Source of the DNA: Eubacteriales Family XIII. Incertae Sedis bacterium
GTDB taxonomy: Bacteria; Bacillota; Clostridia; Peptostreptococcales; Anaerovoracaceae
DNA: 15,402 nucleotides
NCBI GenBank assembly: GCA_031276775.1
Contig: JAISML010000139.1
Location: forward strand, 1-15,402
Direction: 5' to 3'
The translations under genes and the position numbers were made by a program. How positions within the stretch are numbered: the stretch's first letter is position 1; every line of letters starts with the position of its first letter. Below the pieces are notes generated by a model. The model ran no database searches. It was not told the DNA's origin and was given only the letters and a program-made list of their open reading frames with translations. Below are positions 6,093 through 12,996 of this stretch, piece by piece.

Positions 6093-7289
6093 ATGCACAG
6101 CACACGATCGGAATTTGACAGGATCACAGACCGCCGAAACACCGATTCGCTCAAGTACGACTGCGCAGCCGCGCGGGGTATGCCGGAAGGGCTGATTCCC
6201 CTCTGGGTCGCGGACATGGATTTCCGCGCGCCCGAACCTGTGCGCACAGCCTTGACGCGCATGGCCGACTCCGGCGTCTTCGGCTACACAGTGCCGGGCG
6301 CCGACTATTACGGCGCGGTAACGGAGTGGTTTTCGCGGCGGCACGGCTATCGTTTCGAGCGGGATCACATCCTCATCTCGCCGGGCGTCGTCTTCGCGCT
6401 GGCGGCGGCGGTGCGCGCTTTCACCGCAGAGGGGGACGGCGTACTCATACAGCGCCCGGTCTATTACCCGTTCACCGAGGTGATCGCGGACAACCGGCGC
6501 AAGGTCGTCAACAGTCCGCTCGTCCTGGGCGCAGACGGACGCTATGGGATGGATTTTGAAGATTTTGAGCGAAAGCTCATCGAGCGCGCCGTCCGGCTTT
6601 TTTTGCTGTGCAGCCCGCACAATCCCGTCGGGCGCGTGTGGACGGCCGCCGAATTGGAGCGGATTGGGGATATCTGCGCCCGGCATGGCTGTCTCGTCGT
6701 CGCCGATGAAATCCATTGCGATTTTACGTTTCCGGGATTTCAACACACCATATTCCCCTCCATCAAAGACTCGTTTGCGCAAAACTGCATTCTCTGCACC
6801 GCTCCGAGCAAATCATTCAATCTCGCGGGACTTCAGATATCGAACATCGTCATCGCAAACAAAACCCTGCGCCGCGCGTTCAAAGCGGAGATCGCGAAAA
6901 CAGGTTACAGTCAGCCAAATCTGCCGGGCGTCGTCGCGTGCAAAACCGCCTACGGCGAGGGCGGCGTTTGGATGGAGGAATTGAAAGCCTATCTGCTCGA
7001 AAATCTGAACTGTCTCCGCGCGTTTCTCGCGGAGCGCATTCCAAAGATCACCCTCATCGAACCGGAAGGCACGTATCTCCTATGGCTCGATCTGCGTGCG
7101 CTGAATATGACGCGCGGCGAAATGCGAACGCTTCTCGTCGAAAAAGCGGGATTGTGGTTGGACGACGGCGCCATGTTTGGACCGGAGGGGGAAGGGTTTC
7201 AACGCATCAACATCGCCTGCCCACGCCCGATATTGGTTCAGGCGCTGGAGAAGCTGGCGCGCGCCGTTTCGTCCGCCGCCGAACGGTAA
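6093..7289 (+). CDS. patB: MalY/PatB family PLP-dependent C-S lyase (cystathionine beta-lyase-like)
   Basis: A 398-residue fold-type I PLP enzyme. Family motifs: PLWVADMDF (36-44), SPHNPVGRVW (174-183) with Asn177, VVADEIHCDF (202-211) with Asp205 that contacts the PLP ring nitrogen, and APSKSFNLAGLQ (237-248) with Lys240 as the PLP Schiff-base lysine. Arg371 in RINIACPR fits the substrate-carboxylate arginine. Members split the C-S bond of cystathionine or related cysteine conjugates, giving pyruvate, ammonia and a thiol; some act as aminotransferases, and the sequence alone does not separate these. I chose the ATG at 6093 (GGGAG about seven bases upstream) over one at 6048. It is the first gene of a two-gene unit with the following dehydrogenase. 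Confidence 0.9.
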   Translation: MHSTRSEFDRITDRRNTDSLKYDCAAARGMPEGLIPLWVADMDFRAPEPVRTALTRMADSGVFGYTVPGADYYGAVTEWFSRRHGYRFERDHILISPGVVFALAAAVRAFTAEGDGVLIQRPVYYPFTEVIADNRRKVVNSPLVLGADGRYGMDFEDFERKLIERAVRLFLLCSPHNPVGRVWTAAELERIGDICARHGCLVVADEIHCDFTFPGFQHTIFPSIKDSFAQNCILCTAPSKSFNLAGLQISNIVIANKTLRRAFKAEIAKTGYSQPNLPGVVACKTAYGEGGVWMEELKAYLLENLNCLRAFLAERIPKITLIEPEGTYLLWLDLRALNMTRGEMRTLLVEKAGLWLDDGAMFGPEGEGFQRINIACPRPILVQALEKLARAVSSAAER

Positions 7290-7362
7290 GACGGAGCGTG
7301 CCGTAAAAATCCGCGCCGGGCATCGCAACCGGTACAACATGAAATGCAAGGAGGATAAAGCC

Positions 7363-8601
7363 ATGGGAAAGAAAGTATTGGTGTTGGGCGTCGGAGCGCA
7401 AGGTTCCACCGTGGCGCAACGTTTGGACGAAGAACCCAACGTGGATGAAATCATCTGCGCGGACTGTGATCCCAAAGCGGTGGAGGGACTCGTCGGAACC
7501 CTCACAAAAGCGCGTGCCGCTTCCGTTGACGCGTCCGATACGGACAGCATTCGGGAAGTGGCGCGCGGCGCGGATCTCATCGTCAACGCTCTGCCGTTGA
7601 TTTTCGGGAGAAACGTTTTGGACGCCGCCCTCGCCGAAAACGCCTGCTATCAGGATTTTGCGGCGGCCGAAGGCATGTTCACGGGTTCCTTGGACGATGA
7701 TTGGGTGAAAGGCATTCAATACATGTACAGTGAATACGGACCCAAGTTCCGATCGGCAGGGAAGTTGGCCGTCGTCGGCACAGGTTCCGCCCCGGGGCTG
7801 ATCTGCGCGGCGACGAGGATCGCCGTAAGAGACCTGGATCGTTGTGACACCATCTTCAACATCGTGTACGAAGGCGTGGAATCCAAGCGATTTCAGCCAT
7901 TTTGGTGGTCGCCCGTGACCGCGCTCAACGACATGAGCGAGGATGCTTTCGCCTGCATCGACGGCAAGATCGTGCGAACCCCCGCTTTCGGTCTGCCTGT
8001 ATACAGAAAGTACGATTACTTGGACGGCGAAGTCAAGTGCGTGGAACACGCCCACGACGAACCGGTCTACATGGGACTTAACGCCGAAAAGTTCTTCAAA
8101 GGCGCGCGAAACATCTATTTCAAATACGGCGGCGTGGGCGTCGGATTTGCGGAACCCCTGTACAGAGCGGGACTGCTCTCCAAAACCGAAGAGGATTTCA
8201 ACGGTTCCAAAATCATTCCTTTCGACTTTGTGCTGAAACACATCCCTCCCGCCCCGAAATTCAAGGAGGAAATCGGCGCCATTTTGGACGAAGGACTGTT
8301 GGCGGACACAGGGTGCATGGTCGTCGAGGCTTACGGACAAAAAGCGGGGAAGGATGTGCGCGTGGAAACGCACGTATTCGCGCCCGGCATGGCGGATTCT
8401 TTCGCGCGCGCGGGCATCACATCCGAGATGTACATCACCGGACAGGGAGGCTTTCTGTTTACGAAGCTATTCGTCAACGACAGATATGAGCAGACCGGAC
8501 TGATCACTTCCGACATGCTCACCGACGCGGAGATCGACTACTATTTCGCAAAAGCCGCGGAATTGGACATCACATTGGACACGAAAATATTCGAGCTGTA
8601 A
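7363..8601 (+). CDS. Saccharopine dehydrogenase family NAD(P)-dependent oxidoreductase
   Basis: A 412-residue protein with an N-terminal Rossmann domain: KKVLVLGVGAQGSTVAQRL (3-21), CADCDP after the second strand, then GADLIVNALPL and CYQDFA, as in the Sacchrp_dh_NADP family (PF03435). The middle stretch GKLAVVGTGSAPGL is also typical, with a C-terminal catalytic-type domain after it. Family members act on saccharopine or other opine-like amino-acid conjugates, or have unknown substrates; I cannot name the substrate. The start at 7363 is clear: AAGGAGG ends eight bases upstream. An in-frame ATG at 7339 lacks a site. It follows patB by 73 bases with no terminator between, so the two are probably co-transcribed, which suggests amino-acid metabolism. 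Confidence 0.87.
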   Translation: MGKKVLVLGVGAQGSTVAQRLDEEPNVDEIICADCDPKAVEGLVGTLTKARAASVDASDTDSIREVARGADLIVNALPLIFGRNVLDAALAENACYQDFAAAEGMFTGSLDDDWVKGIQYMYSEYGPKFRSAGKLAVVGTGSAPGLICAATRIAVRDLDRCDTIFNIVYEGVESKRFQPFWWSPVTALNDMSEDAFACIDGKIVRTPAFGLPVYRKYDYLDGEVKCVEHAHDEPVYMGLNAEKFFKGARNIYFKYGGVGVGFAEPLYRAGLLSKTEEDFNGSKIIPFDFVLKHIPPAPKFKEEIGAILDEGLLADTGCMVVEAYGQKAGKDVRVETHVFAPGMADSFARAGITSEMYITGQGGFLFTKLFVNDRYEQTGLITSDMLTDAEIDYYFAKAAELDITLDTKIFEL

Positions 8602-8694
8602 TCCGCCGCGGCTGCCGGATCGCGCCAACCCTTGCGCGGTAACACGGACCGAAGCGGCATTCGGGAAGACCGGTTGCCGCAGGAGGCGGCGCGG
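8602..8694. other. Convergent intergenic gap without a clear terminator
   Basis: Ninety-three bases between two converging genes. The only visible structure is a GC-rich hairpin, GCCGC/GCGGC around AGGAG (8676-8690), possibly extended by ACCG/CGGT, with no T run on either side. It could still pause or end transcription, but I do not call a terminator. Confidence 0.4.
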
Positions 8695-9684
8695 TCACGC
8701 GAAGCGGCGTATCTCATCGATGAGCGCGGCGTATTCGTCGATGGCGTTCGCCGCGTTTTTCAATGCGTTCACGCCATGTTCGCCTTTGAAATACCAGCCC
8801 GTGTGCTTGCGCATTTCGCGCGTCGCGGCACGGGTTCCCCTCAGATCCGCGATCATGGCGGCATGGCGGATGAACATCTCGACTTTCTCCGCCCTGCGCG
8901 GACGAAGCGCCTGAACCTCCGCCTCATCCGCACCGCCGAGGCATGCCAAAGCTTCCCGAAAGATCCAAGGATTGCCCAAAACGCCGCGTGCGATCATCAC
9001 ACCGTCACAGCCGGTTTGTTCCAACATGCGCACTGCATCCGCCCCGCTCATCACGTCGCCGCTGCCGACGACGGGCACGTTCAGCGCCGCTTTCACTTCG
9101 GAAATAACGATCCAATCGGCCCGTCCGCCGTAATACTGTTCCCGGGTTCTGCCATGGACTGCAACCGCCGCCGCTCCCGCATCTTCCATGAGCTTCGCGA
9201 ACGCCGGCGCGTCGATCCTGCCGCCGGCAAAGCCTGTGCGCATCTTCACCGTAACGCCCTTGCCCGACCGCGCGGCTTCGCGGGCCATCCGTTCCACGAT
9301 GCGGGCCGCCTGATCCGGGGTTTTCAAAAGAGCCGAACCCTCGCCGTTTTTCACGACTTTCGGTACGGGACAGCCCATGTTGACGTCGATCAGAACGTCC
9401 GTCTCCTCCGCGAGTTCTTTGACGGCGGCCGCCATGATCTCCGGTTCGCCGCCGAACAGCTGAATCGACGCGGGTTTTTCCTCCGCGCCGACACGCAACA
9501 ATTCCTTTGTTTTCTCGCTGCCGTACCAAAGCCCCTTGGCGCTGACCATCTCCGTGCAGACCAAAGCCGCGCCCTGTTCGCGGCACAGCTTCCTGAACGG
9601 CGCGTCCGTGATCCCGGCCATCGGCGCGAGGATGAACGGATTCTCAATCGTCACATTCCCCACGCGGAAGGGGCGCGCGTTCAC
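8695..9684 (-). CDS. dusB: tRNA-dihydrouridine synthase DusB
   Basis: A 329-residue FMN enzyme that reduces specific uridines in tRNA with NADPH. Motifs in order: ILAPMAGITDAPFR (18-31) for FMN binding, EMVSAKGL (45-52), QLFGGEPE (75-82), DVNMGCPVPKVVKNGEGSAL (100-119) with the catalytic Cys105, VTVKMRTGF (144-152) with Lys147, HGRTREQ (177-183), GSGDV (207-211) and ARGVLGNPW (232-240). Length is normal. The start is a GTG at 9684 that overlaps the coaX stop as GTGA, with AAGGA eight bases upstream, so translation is probably coupled to coaX. The coaX-dusB pair is common in Gram-positive genomes. It is the last gene of the long minus-strand run. Confidence 0.95.
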   Translation of the reverse strand: MNARPFRVGNVTIENPFILAPMAGITDAPFRKLCREQGAALVCTEMVSAKGLWYGSEKTKELLRVGAEEKPASIQLFGGEPEIMAAAVKELAEETDVLIDVNMGCPVPKVVKNGEGSALLKTPDQAARIVERMAREAARSGKGVTVKMRTGFAGGRIDAPAFAKLMEDAGAAAVAVHGRTREQYYGGRADWIVISEVKAALNVPVVGSGDVMSGADAVRMLEQTGCDGVMIARGVLGNPWIFREALACLGGADEAEVQALRPRRAEKVEMFIRHAAMIADLRGTRAATREMRKHTGWYFKGEHGVNALKNAANAIDEYAALIDEIRRFA

Positions 9685-10538
9685 CGCCCCGTTCCTTCGG
9701 CGATCTCAGGCATTTCCGGTTGTTCCTCGGGGGAAATTTTTCTGTTCGGTCCGTATTTTTTGTTTTTCTCGTAGATGTAGCGCAGACCTTCCAAAGTCAG
9801 CATCTTGTCCACGTGATCTATGCAGCTCACGCCCCGGTTCATCATGTACGCGATGCCTCCCGTTGCGATGACTCTGACGGGTTTTCCGCTTTTCGCATAG
9901 ACTGCCAATTCCGCCTTCATGCGTTTGCAGAGATACTCGATCATGCCCATGTGCCCGTAAACCAGACCTGACTGAATGCTCTCGCTGGTATTCTTGCAGA
10001 TCGTCATCCCCGGCTCTTCCAATTCCACTCTGGGCAATTTCGCCGTCTTTTCAAACAGCGCGTCCGAAGATATCTTCAAACCGGGCGCGATGGATCCGCC
10101 CAGATATTCCCAATCCTCCGTCACCGCGCAGAATGTGGTGGCCGTTCCGAGATCGACAATGACGAGCGGCCCCCCGTATTTCGACAAGGCCGCCACCGCG
10201 TTGACGATGCGATCGGCGCCCACTTGCCCGGGATTGTCGTACTTGACGATCAGACCGGTTTTGATGCCGGGTCCCACGACGATCGCGCGGCGCCTGAAAT
10301 ACTTTGTGGACATATGCTGGATGCTGTACAGAACGGAAGGCACCACCGTGGATATGATCACATCATCGACGTCGCGCGGATCCAGCCCCTCATACGCAAA
10401 AAGCTGGTTGATGATCATCCCGTATTCGTCGGCGCTTCTGGAATTGAATGTTTCCATTCGCCAGTTTTGTATCAGTGCGCCGTCACGAAACACGCCGAGA
10501 ACAATATTCGTATTCCCCACATCGAAAGCCAGTAACAT
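9681..10538 (-). CDS. coaX: Type III pantothenate kinase CoaX
   Basis: A 285-residue kinase that phosphorylates pantothenate in the first step of CoA synthesis. Type III enzymes need a monovalent cation and are not inhibited by CoA. Motifs: FDVGNTNIVLG (5-15) with Asp6, DNPGQVGADRIVNA (101-114) with catalytic Asp109, VDLGTATTF (128-136), GLVYGHMGMIEYL (191-203) and VIATGGIA (223-230). The C-terminal tail of about 30 residues is charged and Pro/Glu-rich and goes beyond the core. I chose the ATG at 10538 with GAGG six bases upstream, not the TTG at 10550. The stop overlaps the dusB GTG. The gene follows the biotin carrier by 66 bases, with a strong hairpin between them. Confidence 0.95.
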   Translation of the reverse strand: MLLAFDVGNTNIVLGVFRDGALIQNWRMETFNSRSADEYGMIINQLFAYEGLDPRDVDDVIISTVVPSVLYSIQHMSTKYFRRRAIVVGPGIKTGLIVKYDNPGQVGADRIVNAVAALSKYGGPLVIVDLGTATTFCAVTEDWEYLGGSIAPGLKISSDALFEKTAKLPRVELEEPGMTICKNTSESIQSGLVYGHMGMIEYLCKRMKAELAVYAKSGKPVRVIATGGIAYMMNRGVSCIDHVDKMLTLEGLRYIYEKNKKYGPNRKISPEEQPEMPEIAEGTGR

Positions 10539-10559
10539 CGTTATCCTCAATCCAAACCT

Positions 10560-10591
10560 GCGCTCCGCCGTCGCAAAAGCGCCGGCAGCGC
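10560..10591 (-). other. Strong hairpin between the biotin carrier gene and coaX
   Basis: GCGCT/AGCGC closes an inner stem GCCGGCGC-TTTT-GCGACGGC (one mismatch, a 2-base bulge, tetraloop). It lies 14 bases after the upstream stop and ends 21 bases before the coaX ATG. No T run follows on the minus strand, so it is more likely an mRNA stability or processing element than a terminator. Confidence 0.55.
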
Positions 10592-10604
10592 ATATTGCGG
10601 AAGA

Positions 10605-11015
10605 CTACTTCAGCGAAACGAGTCCGTCGCCCGCGTTGACCGACGCGCCTTTCGCTGTGAGAATCGCGTCGACGACGCCGCCCTGCGGCGCCACGATCTC
10701 ATTCTCCATTTTCATGGCTTCGAGAATGAGCAGAACATCCCCTTCCGACACCGCCTGTCCGGGGCTCACTCTGATATCGAGAATCGTTCCGGGCATCGGC
10801 GCGTCGACGACAGCGGCGCCCGCAGACGGAGCCTGCGCCGCCGGCGCGGGCGCCGGGGACGGGGCGGGCGCCGGAACGGGCGCCGGCGGAACGGGGACGG
10901 CCGCAGGGGCGGGAACCGCGGTTGCGGCGGACGTCACAACCGGAGTCCCGCCGACTTCCTCCACCTCCACCGCATACGTCGTACCATTTACCGTGATATT
11001 GTACTGCTTGCTCAT
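10605..11015 (-). CDS. Biotin carboxyl carrier subunit of an acyl-CoA decarboxylase/carboxylase (MmdC/GcdC-like)
   Basis: A 136-residue carrier protein. Residues 1-30 resemble the short N-terminus of decarboxylase gamma subunits (YNITVNGTTYAVEVEE). A flexible Ala/Pro linker follows at about 33-64. The biotinyl domain spans 70-136 with APMPGTILDI and EAMKMENEI (99-107); Lys102 is the biotinylated residue. It would carry CO2 between the carboxyltransferase and a second site. The ATG at 11015 has GGAGG five bases upstream and beats in-frame upstream starts. It lies 129 bases after the small MmdD-like gene, in a set with the mmdA-like carboxyltransferase. A lipoyl carrier is unlikely, since EAMKMEN is the biotin form. 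Confidence 0.92.
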   Translation of the reverse strand: MSKQYNITVNGTTYAVEVEEVGGTPVVTSAATAVPAPAAVPVPPAPVPAPAPSPAPAPAAQAPSAGAAVVDAPMPGTILDIRVSPGQAVSEGDVLLILEAMKMENEIVAPQGGVVDAILTAKGASVNAGDGLVSLK

Positions 11016-11144
11016 TGTATCCTCCATTTCTGTTTCCATTGCCCATTGTTCGGTAGGATGCGCCGGATCGGCCAACGCGCCGTCCGGCCGTCGCGAAGAC
11101 GTCGGCGGTTCCAAAACAGGATCGGATCCGAACCGACGCCGGAT

Positions 11145-11438
11145 TTACATTCTGCGGACGTCTATCGATTCTCTGTTGCCGGCGACGCCCCAAGCGGGAA
11201 TCAAGCCCGCCTTTCTGTCAATTTTGGCAATTTTGAGTTCCGTGCGAACATCGGAGCTCTCATAAGCGGCGATCGCCGCTCCGATGACGGCGATGCGCTC
11301 TGCGTCTTCGTAAGCGGCGACCGCCGCCCCGATCACCGCCGGCAACATCCCCGGATCAACGCCGCCGCTCGCGGACGCCGCCTCCTCAAACCGGATGCCG
11401 GTCGTCGCCTTTTTCTTTTTTTTCCCAAATAAGCCCAT
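11145..11438 (-). CDS. Small OadG/MmdD-like subunit, soluble form
   Basis: A 97-residue protein starting MGLFGKKKKK, with two copies of an Ala-rich motif, PAVIGAAVAAYED and IAVIGAAIAAYES, and a C-terminus ELKIAKIDRKAGLIPAWGVAG. The VIGAAVAAY helix followed by a basic tail ending in AW-x-x-AG resembles the cytoplasmic C-terminal part of OadG/MmdD subunits of sodium-pumping decarboxylases. Unlike those, no N-terminal membrane helix is visible; a poly-Lys stretch stands in its place. In the complex such subunits hold the carboxyltransferase together with the carrier and beta subunits. The start is set by AGGAGG six bases before the ATG at 11438. It follows the mmdA-like stop by 10 bases. The family link rests on motif and context only. 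Confidence 0.7.
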   Translation of the reverse strand: MGLFGKKKKKATTGIRFEEAASASGGVDPGMLPAVIGAAVAAYEDAERIAVIGAAIAAYESSDVRTELKIAKIDRKAGLIPAWGVAGNRESIDVRRM

Positions 11439-11448
11439 GCGACGCCTC

Positions 11449-12996
11449 CTATAGTGGGATATTCCCGTGCTTCTTGGCCGGAAGACTCTGCCGTTTGGAT
11501 TCCAACATGTCAAAAGCGCTGACGAGCCGTTGCCGCGACGTCGCCGGCTCGATCACATCCTCCACATAGCCCATCTCCGCCGCCCTGTAGGGATTGTTGA
11601 ATTTCTCCTCGTATTCCCGGACTTTCTCGCGGCGTTTGGCGATGGGGTCGTCCGCTTCTTTGATGTCATTTTTAAACACGATGTTGGCGGCGCCTTCCGC
11701 GCCCATGACCGCAATCCGGGCGGAAGGCCACGCGAAGACGATATCCGCGCCCAACTCCCTGTTGCACATGGCGATATAGGCTCCTCCGTAAGCTTTTCGG
11801 AGTATCAGCGTCACCTTCGGCACAGTGGACTCGCAATACGCATACAGGAGTTTCGCGCCGTGCCGGATGATGCCTCCCGTCTCCTGTCCGACGCCCGGCA
11901 GAAAGCCGGGGACATCCACGATGGTCAGCAGGGGAACATTGAACGCGTCGCACCGTCGAACAAACCGCGCAGCCTTGTCCGACGCGTTGATGTCAAGGCA
12001 ACCCGCCGCCGTCTTGGGCTGATTCGCGATGACGCCCACTGTGTTTCCGGCCAAACGGATGTAACAGGTGACGATGTTCTTCGCGTAATGGCGGGCGACG
12101 TCAAAATATTTCCCGTCGTCCGCGATACCCCGAATAATGTCATAGATGTCATACGCCTTGTTGGGGTTGTCCGGAATGATTTCGTTAAACGCCGGGATCA
12201 GGCGGTTGATGTCGTCGTCCGTGGGTACGGGAGGCGCAATCTCAAGATTGTTGGACGGCAGGTAGGACAGGAGTTCTTTCACCTGCGCCAAGGTGTCCTC
12301 ATCGTCCTTCCCCACGAAGTGCGCCACGCCGCTGACGGCATTGTGCGTCATGGCGCCGCCCAACTCCTCTGCGGATATTTCCTCGCCCGTGACAGTCTTG
12401 ATGACCTGCGGTCCCGTAATGAACATCCGGCTCGTCCCGTCCACCATGAAGATATAATCCGTGATGGCGGGGCTGTAGACCGCGCCGCCGGCGCAGGGTC
12501 CCATGATCACGGATATCTGGGGGATCACCCCGGAGCTGATCGTATTGTTGTAGAATATCTTGCCGAAGCCGGACAGCGCGTTGACGCCTTCCTGTATTCT
12601 GGCGCCGCCGCTGTCGTTCAAACCCACGATGGGCGCGCCCATCTTCAAAGCCATATTCTGCACCTTGACGATCTTCTCGGCGTGGCATTCGCCCAACGAA
12701 CCGCCAAGCACCGTGAAGTCCTGCGCATACGCATAGACCAACCGTCCGTTGACCGTGCCGTAGCCGGTGACCACGCCGTCCCCCGGCGCATGTTTGTCCG
12801 GCATGTCAAAATTATTGCTTCTGTGCGATACGAACACATCCAATTCCACAAAACTGCCCCCGTCAAAGAGCAGATCCATCCGTTCCCGCGCGGTGCGTTT
12901 GCCGGAAGCATGTTGCGCGTCGATCCGATCCTGGCCGCCGCCTATCGCAATTTCGGCCTTTTGCCGTCTCAGATCCTCAAGTTTTTGGTTTGCCAT
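11449..12996 (-). CDS. mmdA: Acyl-CoA carboxyltransferase subunit (methylmalonyl-CoA decarboxylase alpha / PccB family)
   Basis: A 515-residue crotonase-fold carboxyltransferase of normal length. Motifs: GGARIQEGV (130-138) and GPCAGGAVYSPA (166-177), the oxyanion hole and acyl-CoA half, then NQPKTAAGCLD (325-335), DVPGFLPG (361-368) and KAYGGAYIAM (401-410), the biotin half. It moves CO2 between an acyl-CoA and carrier-bound biotin. With the MmdD-like and carrier genes next door, a methylmalonyl-CoA decarboxylase is the most likely role; a propionyl-CoA carboxylase beta chain is the alternative, but no biotin carboxylase gene is present. The ATG at 12996 has AGGAGG five bases upstream, and the gene begins inside ftsH with a 20-base overlap. 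The substrate cannot be fixed from sequence. Confidence 0.9.
   Translation of the reverse strand: MANQKLEDLRRQKAEIAIGGGQDRIDAQHASGKRTARERMDLLFDGGSFVELDVFVSHRSNNFDMPDKHAPGDGVVTGYGTVNGRLVYAYAQDFTVLGGSLGECHAEKIVKVQNMALKMGAPIVGLNDSGGARIQEGVNALSGFGKIFYNNTISSGVIPQISVIMGPCAGGAVYSPAITDYIFMVDGTSRMFITGPQVIKTVTGEEISAEELGGAMTHNAVSGVAHFVGKDDEDTLAQVKELLSYLPSNNLEIAPPVPTDDDINRLIPAFNEIIPDNPNKAYDIYDIIRGIADDGKYFDVARHYAKNIVTCYIRLAGNTVGVIANQPKTAAGCLDINASDKAARFVRRCDAFNVPLLTIVDVPGFLPGVGQETGGIIRHGAKLLYAYCESTVPKVTLILRKAYGGAYIAMCNRELGADIVFAWPSARIAVMGAEGAANIVFKNDIKEADDPIAKRREKVREYEEKFNNPYRAAEMGYVEDVIEPATSRQRLVSAFDMLESKRQSLPAKKHGNIPL

Noticed and set aside
7207..8373. A 388-codon minus-strand open frame opposite the saccharopine dehydrogenase-like gene
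   Set aside because: It lies wholly inside a recognised gene with a strong ribosome site on the plus strand, and its translation shows no recognisable motif.
9976..11265. A 429-codon plus-strand open frame opposite coaX and the biotin carrier
   Set aside because: Its Gly/Ala-Thr-rich stretch is the complement of the Ala/Pro linker of the carrier protein. No ribosome site or family motif is seen.
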